Source: JADCGM01 sp943368345 (GTDB lineage: Bacteria; Pseudomonadota; Alphaproteobacteria; Sphingomonadales; Sphingomonadaceae). From it: DNA of 64,000 nucleotides. Under the pieces are notes generated by a model. That model was not told the DNA's origin. It was given only the letters and a program-made list of their open reading frames with translations, and searched no databases. Every line of letters starts with the position of its first letter. Position 1 is the stretch's first letter. The DNA lies in the NCBI GenBank assembly GCA_943368345.1, contig CALRKY020000014.1:17758-81757 (forward strand). The letters are read 5' to 3'. The position numbers and the translations under genes are program-made. Below, in pieces: positions 1 through 8,248 of the stretch.

Positions 1-1052
1 TCTATTCACGCTTCAACGGACCCGATCAGGAAATCCTCGAGGACCGGCTGGCGCTGTGGGAGGGGGCGGAGGACGCCCTGGTATTCTCCTCCGGCATGTC
101 GGCGATTGCGACGGCCTTTCTGGCGCTGGTGCAGCCCGGCGACGTCATCGTCCATTCCGCCCCGCTCTATGCCGCGACCGAAACGCTGATCGGTCGCATC
201 CTTGGCAAATTCGGGGTGACCTTCCTCGATTTCCCCGCCGGTGCCACCCAGCCGGAGATTGAAGCGGTGATGGCCGCCGCAAAGGCACGGGGCCGCGTCG
301 CTGCCATTTATCTGGAAAGCCCCGCCAATCCGACCAATGCGCTGGTTGATGTCGAGGCGGTCCGCGACGCCCGCGCTGCGGTGCTCGGCAAGGATGGTCC
401 GCCGATCCTCATCGACAATACCTTCCTCGGCCCGATCTGGCACAAGCCGCTGCAGCACGGGGCCGACATCGTCATCTATTCGCTGACCAAATATGTCGGC
501 GGCCACAGCGATCTGGTGGCAGGGGGCGTGCTTGGCACCAAGGCGGCGATCAACCCCATCCGCATGATGCGCAACACCATCGGCACCATCACCGACCCGC
601 ACACCGCCTGGATGCTGCTGCGCAGCCTCGAAACGCTGGAACTGCGGATGGACCGGGCCGGGCTGAACGCCAAGATCGTCTGCGAATTTCTGCGCAGTCA
701 CCCGAAGGTCGAGCGGGTCGGCTATCTCGGCTTCCTCGAACCCGGCAGCCGACAGGCCGATATCTATGCCCGCCATTGTAGCGGGGCGGGATCAACCTTT
801 TCAGTCATCGTCAAAGGCGGCGAGGCAGAAGCCTTCCGGCTGCTCGACAATCTGTCCATCGTAAAGCTCGCCGTCAGCCTGGGCGGGACGGAGAGTCTTG
901 CCAGCCATCCAGCGGCAATGACGCATCTGTCGGTCCCGCAGAAGCGCAAGGACGAACTTGGTATTTCCGACAATCTCGTCCGGGTGTCGATTGGGGTGGA
1001 ACATCCCGACGATCTGGTGGCCGATTTCGAACAGGCCCTGGCTGCCGTTTGA
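1..1052 (+). CDS. Cys/Met-metabolism PLP-dependent enzyme (cystathionine gamma-synthase/lyase family), 5' truncated
   Basis: This is the C-terminal part of a fold-type I PLP enzyme of the Cys/Met metabolism family, which does beta- or gamma-elimination/replacement on sulfur amino acids in the cytoplasm. The frame is open from base 3 (reading YSRFNGPDQ) with no start inside the window, so roughly the first 60-80 residues lie upstream. The PLP-lysine motif SLTKYVGGHSD is present (near base 490), as is the conserved SSGMSAIA segment that binds cofactor phosphate. The end fits a family length of about 400 residues. Four bases separate it from the downstream transporter start, so the two are probably co-transcribed. 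Synthase, beta-lyase and methionine gamma-lyase activities cannot be told apart from these motifs. Confidence 0.85.
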   Translation, partial: YSRFNGPDQEILEDRLALWEGAEDALVFSSGMSAIATAFLALVQPGDVIVHSAPLYAATETLIGRILGKFGVTFLDFPAGATQPEIEAVMAAAKARGRVAAIYLESPANPTNALVDVEAVRDARAAVLGKDGPPILIDNTFLGPIWHKPLQHGADIVIYSLTKYVGGHSDLVAGGVLGTKAAINPIRMMRNTIGTITDPHTAWMLLRSLETLELRMDRAGLNAKIVCEFLRSHPKVERVGYLGFLEPGSRQADIYARHCSGAGSTFSVIVKGGEAEAFRLLDNLSIVKLAVSLGGTESLASHPAAMTHLSVPQKRKDELGISDNLVRVSIGVEHPDDLVADFEQALAAV

Positions 1053-1056
1053 TCCG

Positions 1057-1980
1057 ATGACCGCAGAGGCGATCTGGTTGCCCGCCACATTGTTGGCGGG
1101 CCTGCTACAGGCGTGGCGAACCGCTGTGCAGCAGAAACTGCGCGCGGATTTGACCGTCAGCGGGGCAGGGCTGGCGCGCTACCTCTATGGCGCACCGGTC
1201 GCTGTGATGCTGCTCGCGGCCTATGTGTCGGTGACCGGCATGGCGCTGCCGCGAACCAGCCTGACTTTCTTCGCACTCGCCGCTGCCGCAGGTCTGGCGC
1301 AGGTTATCGGCACCAACTTGCTGATCATGGCCTTCGGCTTCCGCAACTTCGTCGTCGGCACCGCTTTTGCCAAGACCGAGGCCGTGCAGGCGGCACTGTT
1401 CGCCTGGTTGCTGCTCGGGGAAAACGTCACGATCTGGATCATCGCCGGGATCATCGGCGGGGTGTCGGGCGTGTTGCTGCTGGCGCTCGGCGGGCAGCGC
1501 ATGACGCTGCGGGAATTGCTGACATCGGTTGGCCAACCGGCAGCGCTGTGCGGCCTTGGAGCGGGGGCGATGTTTGCGCTGACGTCGGTGTTCGTCAAAC
1601 GCGCGACCGTTGAACTCGGCATGGCGGATGTCATTGGTTCGGCGCTGGTCACGCTTGCGGTGGTGATGGTGTTGCAAACCCTGATGCAGGGCGGCTTCAT
1701 CCTGCTGCGCGAACCGGCGACCATCGGCCGGGTGTTCGCCACCTGGCGCACCTCAGGTCAGGTCGGCCTGCTCGCCTCCATAGGCTCGGCCTGCTGGTTC
1801 ACCGGCTTTGCCACCGCCCCGCTCGCCCAGGTCCGGGTCGTCGGTCAGGTCGAGGTGATCTTCACCCTGCTGTTCGCGCACCTTTATCTTGGCGAACGCA
1901 CCAAACAACATGAAGCCGCCGGCCTACTGCTCGTCGCCGCTGGCGTCGTTCTCGCCATCATCGGGAGCACGCGGGCCTAG
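1057..1980 (+). CDS. DMT-superfamily (EamA-like) permease
   Basis: A 307-residue, strongly hydrophobic protein with about ten predicted membrane segments arranged as two EamA-like repeats. Typical members export amino acids or other metabolites through the inner membrane. The frame stays open upstream inside the PLP-enzyme gene, but I place the start at ATG 1057 (MTAEAIW), which gives the normal length of about 300 residues and sits 4 bases after the preceding stop. Linkage to a Cys/Met enzyme suggests a sulfur-amino-acid or related substrate, which is only inference. Its 3' end overlaps the convergent SMP-30 gene by 4 bases. Confidence 0.8.
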   Translation: MTAEAIWLPATLLAGLLQAWRTAVQQKLRADLTVSGAGLARYLYGAPVAVMLLAAYVSVTGMALPRTSLTFFALAAAAGLAQVIGTNLLIMAFGFRNFVVGTAFAKTEAVQAALFAWLLLGENVTIWIIAGIIGGVSGVLLLALGGQRMTLRELLTSVGQPAALCGLGAGAMFALTSVFVKRATVELGMADVIGSALVTLAVVMVLQTLMQGGFILLREPATIGRVFATWRTSGQVGLLASIGSACWFTGFATAPLAQVRVVGQVEVIFTLLFAHLYLGERTKQHEAAGLLLVAAGVVLAIIGSTRA

Positions 1981-2891
1981 CAATAATGCGCCAGCCGCAA
2001 CCCGGGCCGATCCCAGCGGCATTTGGCGAGTTTGCCGGTGGTGGACAGGCAGACCCAGGCGTCCTGCATGTCGGCGCCGCCAAAGACGATGTTGGTGGTC
2101 AGCAGGTCGGGGAAGGCGATGATGTCATAGCTGCCATCGGTCGGGTGACAATTGGCAATGCCGGGGGCGTCGACCAGCGTTGCGACGCACACCGTACCGT
2201 CCGCCGCCACCGCGAGGCTGTCGAGCAGCACCCGCCCCGGAAAGCTGGTCACCACGCGCCCCGGCATCAGCCCGGTGCTGGGGGCAACCTCCCCCGGCGC
2301 GCTGATATCAAAGCCGAGCAGCAGCCGTTCGTGCGTCAATGCGGTGTAGACGGTCTTGCCATCTGGCGAGAGGCCGACGCCGTTCATATTCGGGCCGTGC
2401 ACCACCCGCTTGACCGTGCTGCCATCGGCCTTGGCGTAGAATAGCCCGCCGGATTCGTGCCCCCAGGGCCGGGTCTTGCCGAGGTCGGTGAACCAGAAGC
2501 CGCCGGCATTGTCGAACACAATGTCGTTGGGCCCGCTGAGCTTGATGCCGTCGACCGTATCAAACAGCCGCTCCACTTTGCCGGTTGCCAGGTCGATCCG
2601 CTCGATCCGTCCGACTTCATAATCCGGCGCGGCATGGCCGGGGAGCATCAGCCCCATCTCCGCCCCGTACCAGTCAAAGCCGCCATTGTTGCAGACATAG
2701 AGCGCGCCGTCCGGGCCGACCGCCAGGCCATTGGGGCCGCCGCCGGGAGTCGCGACCACCTCTTTGCGGCCATCCGGCCAAACCCGGGTGATCCGCCCGG
2801 CCTTGATCTCGACAACGATGACCGACCCGTCGGCGCACCACACCGGCCCTTCGGGGAATTCCAGCCCGTCTGCGATGATCTCAAAGTCCAT
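1977..2891 (-). CDS. SMP-30/gluconolactonase/LRE-family hydrolase
   Basis: A 304-residue protein of the six-bladed beta-propeller SMP-30/gluconolactonase family, whose members hydrolyse sugar lactones or other esters with a single divalent metal. Visible family features are the N-terminal LEFPEGPVW motif that supplies a metal-binding Glu, the central SGPNDIVFD segment, and the repeating DG-rich blade turns. No signal peptide is evident, so it is probably cytoplasmic. It starts one base after the stop of the thioesterase-like gene, so the two form an operon read leftwards. The substrate cannot be inferred. Confidence 0.85.
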   Translation of the reverse strand: MDFEIIADGLEFPEGPVWCADGSVIVVEIKAGRITRVWPDGRKEVVATPGGGPNGLAVGPDGALYVCNNGGFDWYGAEMGLMLPGHAAPDYEVGRIERIDLATGKVERLFDTVDGIKLSGPNDIVFDNAGGFWFTDLGKTRPWGHESGGLFYAKADGSTVKRVVHGPNMNGVGLSPDGKTVYTALTHERLLLGFDISAPGEVAPSTGLMPGRVVTSFPGRVLLDSLAVAADGTVCVATLVDAPGIANCHPTDGSYDIIAFPDLLTTNIVFGGADMQDAWVCLSTTGKLAKCRWDRPGLRLAHYC

Positions 2892-2892
2892 G

Positions 2893-3303
2893 TCAGTCCT
2901 TCCCTTCGGGCATCAGCACCATCTGCGTTTGTGTGACCAGCGCCAGCAATCGCCCGTCCGGCCCGGTGACCCGTGTCTGCCAGACCGAGGTACGGCGGCC
3001 GACATGCAGCGGCACCGACTCGGCCCGCACCACACCCTCGCGCACCGTGGCGAAGAAATTGCTTTTGGATTCGAGCGTGGTTGTTCCGCCCGCCCCCTTC
3101 GGCAGCACCGCAAAACCGCCAACCGCGCCCGCGGTATCCGCCAGCGCCATCACCGCACCGCCGTGGATTCGCCCATCGGCGGTGGAGACGCGCGTCGTCG
3201 CATCCATTTCGGCCACCACCCGCGCCTGCGAAATCTCGAGGAACCGGATGCCGAGCGTATCGGGCAATCGTCCGGCAAAGGCGGCGGTGATCGGTGTCAG
3301 CAT
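2893..3303 (-). CDS. PaaI-family hotdog-fold thioesterase
   Basis: A 136-residue hotdog-fold protein of the PaaI/4HBT type, which hydrolyses acyl-CoA thioesters. The signature is the HGGAVMALADTA helix, followed by a TTLESKSNFF strand and a C-terminal strand typical of PaaI. The frame stays open far upstream through the rmuC region, but the family starts at the ATG at 3303 (MLTPITAAF), which gives the usual length of about 135 residues; the upstream extension is antisense to rmuC and looks non-coding. It is the first gene of a two-gene leftward operon with the SMP-30 protein and is divergent from rmuC. Confidence 0.85.
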   Translation of the reverse strand: MLTPITAAFAGRLPDTLGIRFLEISQARVVAEMDATTRVSTADGRIHGGAVMALADTAGAVGGFAVLPKGAGGTTTLESKSNFFATVREGVVRAESVPLHVGRRTSVWQTRVTGPDGRLLALVTQTQMVLMPEGKD

Positions 3304-3409
3304 GGCCGCAGCCTCCCTCGCAACGCCGTTTCGCGCAAGGGGGCTATGCAATAGCCTCACGCTTGCACTAGTGTGGCGGTTCCCGGTCTGTTCACACAAA
3401 GGAGCCGCT

Positions 3410-4828
3410 GTGCCCGATGGTCTGATGCTTCTGCTGGCTGCCCTCACCGGTGCTGCGCTGGCGCTGGCCTTTGGCTGGGCGTTGTGGCGGCGACCGCTGG
3501 CGGAGGCCAGGACGGCAACGGCAGACACGGCCGCGAAACTTGCCGAGCTCGACGCCCGCTTCCGCACCGCGATCAGCGAACTCGCGGCCGCCTCGACCGA
3601 GGCCAGGCGCGTGCCGGAGCTGGAGCAAATGCTCGGTGACATGCGCAGCAATTTCGCCAGTGCCAGCGCCCAGCTGGAGGGGTTGCGCGCCTCGGCGGAG
3701 GAGCGGACCCGCGCCCATGCCACCCAACTGGCCCAGATGAAGGAACAATTCGGCCAACTGGCGGGGGAGGCCCTGAAGGGCGCGCAGGAACAGTTCCTGG
3801 CGCTCGCCGATGAACGCTTCGCCAAGCACAGCGAGGTCGCCGACAAGGGGCTGGCGAAAAACAAGGCAGACCTCGCCGAACTGATCGCGCCAATGCGCGA
3901 CACGCTGACCCGCTATGAGGAGCAGATCAAGGCGATCGAGACCGCGCGCACCGACGCCTACGGCCAGTTGAAGGAGCAGATCGCCACGGTAGCCGCCGGA
4001 CAATTGGCGGTGCGGGATGAAGCGGCCAAACTCGTCTCGGCGCTGCGGTCGAGCGGAAAAACCTCGGGCAGCTGGGGTGAACAGCAGCTGCGCAACGTGC
4101 TCGAAATGGCGGGCCTGCGCGAAGGCGTCGACTTCACCGTGCAAACCAGCGCCGATGGTGCCGATGGCAAAAAGCGCCCCGACGCGATCATCAAACTACC
4201 CGGCGGGCGCGAACTGATCATCGATTCAAAATGCTCGTTGAACGACTATCTGTCGGCAGGCGAAGCCGACGGGGAAGACGCCCGCCGCGCCGCCTACCGC
4301 CGCCATGCGCTCGCCGTCCGCGCCCACGCCAAGGGGCTGGGCGACAAGGCCTATTGGAATGAGTTCGGCAAGGCGGCGGACTTTGTCGTGATGTTCCTGC
4401 CGGGGGAGAATTTCCTGTCGGCAGCGCTTGAACATGACCTGCCGCTGCTCGGCTGGGCCTTTGATCAACGCATCCTGCTCGCAGGACCCATCAACCTGCT
4501 CGCCATCGCCAAGACCGTCGCGCTGGTCTGGCGGCAGGAAACCCTCGCCGAGGAAGCCCAGAAGATCGGCGAACTCGGTGCCGACCTCCACGCCGGGATA
4601 GCGACCATGGCCGACCATGTCGCCCGCGTCGGCAGCAACCTCGATTCCGCCGTGAAGGCCTATGACGATTTCGTCGGGTCACTGGAGCGGAACGTGCTGC
4701 CCAAGGCGCGGCGGTTTACCGAACTGGGGGTGGAGAAAGGCAAGAAGGCGGTGCCGGTGTTGGTGGAAATTGGGAAGACCACGCGGGCGACGGTTGCGCC
4801 GGAATTGGTGGCTTTGGGGAAGGGGTGA
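3410..4828 (+). CDS. rmuC: DNA recombination protein RmuC
   Basis: A 472-residue RmuC-family protein, thought to limit recombination at inverted repeats and to carry a restriction-endonuclease-like fold. It has one N-terminal membrane segment (residues about 5-22), a long coiled coil rich in Ala, Glu and Leu (about 25-210), and then the conserved RmuC core with SSGKTSGSWGEQQL and IIDSKCSLNDY. I chose GTG 3410 because AAAGGAG lies 5 bases upstream, although ATG 3425 is also in frame. It is monocistronic: about 190 bases of non-coding DNA follow before the accessory lipoprotein gene on the other strand. Confidence 0.9.
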   Translation: MPDGLMLLLAALTGAALALAFGWALWRRPLAEARTATADTAAKLAELDARFRTAISELAAASTEARRVPELEQMLGDMRSNFASASAQLEGLRASAEERTRAHATQLAQMKEQFGQLAGEALKGAQEQFLALADERFAKHSEVADKGLAKNKADLAELIAPMRDTLTRYEEQIKAIETARTDAYGQLKEQIATVAAGQLAVRDEAAKLVSALRSSGKTSGSWGEQQLRNVLEMAGLREGVDFTVQTSADGADGKKRPDAIIKLPGGRELIIDSKCSLNDYLSAGEADGEDARRAAYRRHALAVRAHAKGLGDKAYWNEFGKAADFVVMFLPGENFLSAALEHDLPLLGWAFDQRILLAGPINLLAIAKTVALVWRQETLAEEAQKIGELGADLHAGIATMADHVARVGSNLDSAVKAYDDFVGSLERNVLPKARRFTELGVEKGKKAVPVLVEIGKTTRATVAPELVALGKG

Positions 4829-5015
4829 GCCCGAATGACGGCTTTCGACTCCTTTCCCGACGTTTGTCACGGTCGATTCGGACCTTAAAACCGGCCCTTC
4901 ATTCATTCGCGCCAAGAATGTCACAAGGGAAGGTGCCTATCCCTCGATAAGTGGCGATCAAGTTCACTGCTACCGACCACTACTGACGTAGTTCATCACC
5001 TGTCGTAGTACGCAG

Positions 5016-6638
5016 TTATCTTATTCGACGCTCATCAAGCCAAGCCAACGCCCCAGGCCAGTGCCGCTTCACAGCCTGCTGACGCAAAGTACCATCTCCA
5101 TCCTTCGATTTGGGGTCGGCGCCCGCGCGAAGAAGGGTAAGCACGACACGGTCGTCATCCACAGACAGTACGGGCGTGGTCCCGTCATTGTCTTTAGCGT
5201 TGAAATTGGCTCCCGCCTTCAGAAGGACCTGCGCCACCGCAGGATCGTTCGAACCCATTAGAGGCGTCCAACCGATGCTGTCGCGGGCCTCCAGCGGAAC
5301 GCCAAGAGCGACGAGTGCAGCAGCCATTTCCACCCGCTTGGCACTCCCTGCATCAGCACAACGCCCGTAGCTGCTCCGAAGCTCGTGCAGCGCATTTCCA
5401 CTTTCGCCGACCGCTTTCGGATTTGCTCCCGCTTCGACCAGAGCTTTCGCAATCTGAGCGCTGCAACCCATGTCGCTCAGGAATGCCGACTCCAGACTCT
5501 TCTTGGTCATCCGCGCCACTTGTCCCGCGCGCTTCATCTCCTCAAAAAGAGTTACGTTGCCGGTTTCAGCTGCATATTGGGCAATCACTGAACCGATGGT
5601 CGCGGACTCTTTCGACCGCCCACGAGTCCCAAGATCGACCGGCATCGACAAATCCAACCCTTCGGCAATTGCAGCTTGGATCAGTTCATTGGCGCCAGCC
5701 TGCTCCGGTGGCCACCTGTTTAGTTGGATCGCGGAATGAACCAATTCGGCAGCATCTCGTGATCGGAAATTGAATCTTTGGGCCTTGAGCAGCGCAACGG
5801 TCTGAGCGTTCCCGCGAACCCAGCGATCTGTGCCAGCAACCTCGTCCACAGCATCTTCCAGAGCTGTCACGTTGGCGGGCATTCCGACCTCGTTGCCGAC
5901 GTAGTCGACCACGTGCTTCGTCACCTTTCCGACGCGTAGCGTCAAAGCGTAGGTCGGATTGTCAGTCACCCCGGCGACATACTCAGGCTTCATTCCCATG
6001 AAGTACGATGACCGAAATCGTTCGATCAGGTCGGCGACGGCTTGGGGGCTAACCTCCGCCTCGTGAGTACCTGCCCATAAGACGTTTTGTCCGTTGAACA
6101 TCCGGTGCACCTCTGCAGCGGTGCCAGGAAAATTCATTTCGCGGGTGGAGAAGCGGATCTTACCATCGCCCTTGATCGTCACCCGATAATCCGGGCAAGT
6201 TCCGTAACAAGCACTCCGCTCGAGGGTGACTTCAATGTCCTCCGGCGCAGCAGTAGGGAACGGTACAGACGTGTCGGGCGGGATTTCGGGAGGGTCGAAT
6301 TCAATCGTGATTTCCCCCACGGCTTGGATCGGTTTGCCGTCGAACGATTGTGGCCGGAACTTCCACTTCCTCGCAGCAGCCAAGGCCGCGCTAACATCAC
6401 CGTCGAACCTGTCATCTGCGACCTTTGCGTCGGTGACGTTTCCCTCGACATCGACGGTCACCAAGACTGAAACCTGGGAAAATCCGGATACCCCGGGGAC
6501 GCCCACTGATTCTGCTCCGGAGATGCGTTGAGAAGACAAACCATAGACGCCAATTTTGGGGACGGATTGAGAGGAGGCAGAGCACCCCTGGAACGTGAGA
6601 AGCACGATCGAAGCGTATGCAAATCCCTTTAAGTTCAT
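5016..6638 (-). CDS. lipoprotein with TonB-C-like, DUF6438-like and ankyrin regions
   Basis: A 540-residue predicted outer- or inner-membrane lipoprotein. The signal peptide ends in LTFQGC, with Cys19 as the lipidated residue. Residues about 50-115 resemble a TonB C-terminal domain (ARKWKFRP motif). Residues about 135-275 resemble DUF6438 (LERSACYGTCPDYRV motif, two Cys). The last 150 residues contain ankyrin-type repeats such as WTPLMGSNDPAVAQVLLKAGAN. I use ATG 6638 rather than the in-frame GTG 6647 because AGAAGGGG sits at a normal distance from the ATG. Base composition is visibly lower in GC than the neighbours, which fits an acquired gene. Function is unknown; a periplasmic binding or toxin-type role is speculation. 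Confidence 0.75.
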   Translation of the reverse strand: MNLKGFAYASIVLLTFQGCSASSQSVPKIGVYGLSSQRISGAESVGVPGVSGFSQVSVLVTVDVEGNVTDAKVADDRFDGDVSAALAAARKWKFRPQSFDGKPIQAVGEITIEFDPPEIPPDTSVPFPTAAPEDIEVTLERSACYGTCPDYRVTIKGDGKIRFSTREMNFPGTAAEVHRMFNGQNVLWAGTHEAEVSPQAVADLIERFRSSYFMGMKPEYVAGVTDNPTYALTLRVGKVTKHVVDYVGNEVGMPANVTALEDAVDEVAGTDRWVRGNAQTVALLKAQRFNFRSRDAAELVHSAIQLNRWPPEQAGANELIQAAIAEGLDLSMPVDLGTRGRSKESATIGSVIAQYAAETGNVTLFEEMKRAGQVARMTKKSLESAFLSDMGCSAQIAKALVEAGANPKAVGESGNALHELRSSYGRCADAGSAKRVEMAAALVALGVPLEARDSIGWTPLMGSNDPAVAQVLLKAGANFNAKDNDGTTPVLSVDDDRVVLTLLRAGADPKSKDGDGTLRQQAVKRHWPGALAWLDERRIR

Positions 6639-6870
6639 GCCAAACACCCCTTCTTCAAAGTAGGTTGATGAACGAGTTGAGCGGCTTTCATAAGGTTGTG
6701 CTTACGGCGCAGACGTGCGGACTCAAAGACGCAATTTGAAATCGACCGGATCGATACACCTCACGCAAATTGCTCAAAATTGAACGTCTGCTTTTCAATG
6801 AACTGGGCTAATAGCCGCCTGTCAGCTCCCCACCCACTTCCGGTCATTCCCGCTCGACAAACTTAAGCCC

Positions 6871-7052
6871 CTAACCCGCCCACCCGCCGCCGCTGGTTGA
6901 ACACCTCGTACAGCAGCACCGCGCAGGACACGGCGACGTTCAGGCTATCCGCGTTCCCCGCCATCGGGCTTTTCACCAGCAGGTCGCAGGCCGCCTCATA
7001 GTCGGGAGGCAGGCCGGATTGTTCGTTGCCCATGAAAATGAACGTCGGCGCG
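6871..7052 (-). pseudogene. displaced 3' fragment of a TrmH/SpoU methyltransferase gene
   Basis: About 60 codons matching the C-terminal end of the intact methyltransferase gene, in the same orientation and frame. It reads from APTFIFMGNE to VFNQRRRVGGL and a TAG stop. Over 172 aligned bases (6881-7052 against 8255-8426) I count about 15 mismatches and no gaps. The homology stops exactly where the fic stop codon begins (7053). It has no start and is not expected to be translated. It most likely marks the old or incoming gene end left by insertion of the Fic cassette. Confidence 0.85.
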
Positions 7053-8165
7053 TCAGGTTACCCCACTGACATTGAGTTGGTAGCGCGTCGCCTTGAGTGC
7101 CCCCGTCTGCCGAAGCGCACCCATGGCAACCAGCTCCTGCAAATCCCGCGTTGCCGTCGCGCGGGAGGTGTCGGCGATGGTGAGGTAGTTGGCGGCGCTG
7201 AGGCCGCCTTTGAAACCGTCTGGCCCTCCGCGAAACATCCGGGCGATGACACGGGATTGACGGTCGTTGAAACGGTCGCGGAAGCGGTCGTGGAATTTGG
7301 TTTTGGCGACGACGAAGTCGATCAGCGCCAGGCTATGGGCCTGTGCGTCGATGATGACCTGCGCGAAATAGGTCAGCCAGCCGGTGACCTCGTTATGCTT
7401 GTTGGCCGCCTCCAGCGCCTCATAATAAGCGGAACGGTTGCGCTGGATGGTCAGGGACAGGGCGATGAGGCTTGGCTGACCGATCGCTTGCGATAAGGAT
7501 TTTTCCGCAAGCGCACGGGCAATGCGGCCATTGCCATCCTCAAACGGATGGATGCTGACAAAATAGAGATGGGCAATCCCGGCGCGGGTCAGGGCCGGGA
7601 GCGGCCCACTGCCAACGGGAGCCGTGGCCGCAAACCATGCGAGGAAGCGCGCCATTTCTTTGGCCATCGCTGTTGAGGGCGGTGCTTCAAAATGCACTTT
7701 GGGCTTTTGCAGCGGGCCGGAGACGACCTGCATGGGGTCGTCATGTTCGCGGTAAAGCCCGATTGCGCGGATGTCCCGGCGTTCGTGCACCAGCATGCGG
7801 TGCCAGTCGTGCAGCTGCTGTTCGGTCAGCGGGTGCACGGCATCCCGGTAAAGCGCCATCGTCATGTCGGCGATGCCGCGCTCGGCAGGCGGCACCCGGC
7901 GATGGTCGGTTTCCAGCCCGAACTGACGGCGCAGCGATGATTGCACGCTGTCGCGATTGAGAATCTCGCCTTCGATCTCCGACGTTTTGAGCGCTTCACC
8001 AGTCATGATATCGATGGTGACAGCAGCACGTTCGCCGTCGCCCAGATGCCTGACCGAGCCAATCAGTACGCCGGATTGTTGCAGAAAACGGCTCTCAAAC
8101 GCCGCCAGAGCCGCGTGATCCCACCGGAAATCCGGCCAGTCCGGTTGCTGCCAATTCCATGTCAT
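7053..8165 (-). CDS. Fic family protein (DUF4172-Fic-winged helix)
   Basis: A 370-residue Fic protein; the family usually transfers AMP from ATP to target hydroxyls. The N-terminal DUF4172-type region opens with WQQPDWPDFRWD. An inhibitory helix motif TSEIEG (residues 61-66) fits the [ST]xxxE[GN] rule of self-inhibited Fic proteins. The catalytic loop HPFEDGNGR (206-214) is intact. The last 90 residues form a winged-helix-like part (SAANYLTIADTSRATATRDLQELV), suggesting DNA binding. The start codon overlaps a four-half-site palindrome array, so autoregulation is likely. It sits alone between two copies of a trmH 3' end and has no recognisable antitoxin partner. Confidence 0.92.
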   Translation of the reverse strand: MTWNWQQPDWPDFRWDHAALAAFESRFLQQSGVLIGSVRHLGDGERAAVTIDIMTGEALKTSEIEGEILNRDSVQSSLRRQFGLETDHRRVPPAERGIADMTMALYRDAVHPLTEQQLHDWHRMLVHERRDIRAIGLYREHDDPMQVVSGPLQKPKVHFEAPPSTAMAKEMARFLAWFAATAPVGSGPLPALTRAGIAHLYFVSIHPFEDGNGRIARALAEKSLSQAIGQPSLIALSLTIQRNRSAYYEALEAANKHNEVTGWLTYFAQVIIDAQAHSLALIDFVVAKTKFHDRFRDRFNDRQSRVIARMFRGGPDGFKGGLSAANYLTIADTSRATATRDLQELVAMGALRQTGALKATRYQLNVSGVT

Positions 8166-8237
8166 GAGGTATAACCACCGCCGTTATGCCTCATGATTGA
8201 CCATATTTTGAGGCATAAATCCAGCATTTATGCCTCA
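8165..8237. promoter_or_regulatory. four-half-site operator array at the fic start
   Basis: Four copies of a TGAGGCATAA/TTATGCCTCA half-site form two inverted pairs: 8165-8174 with 8184-8193 (one mismatch, 9-base spacer), and 8209-8219 with 8227-8237 (perfect 11-bp arms, 7-base spacer). The first pair overlaps the fic initiation codon. Since the Fic protein carries a C-terminal winged helix, this is most simply its own operator. The second pair could also form a hairpin, but the repeated half-site argues for protein binding. Confidence 0.7.
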
Positions 8238-8248
8238 CGGGTGCCGCC

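Noticed and set aside
3304..3903. N-terminal extension of the thioesterase-like frame to 336 residues.
   Set aside because: The added part is antisense to rmuC and the thioesterase family starts at the ATG at 3303.
8209..8237. Reading the perfect 11-bp stem as a terminator for trmH.
   Set aside because: The same half-site occurs twice more at the fic start, and there is no U-run, so an operator is the simpler reading.
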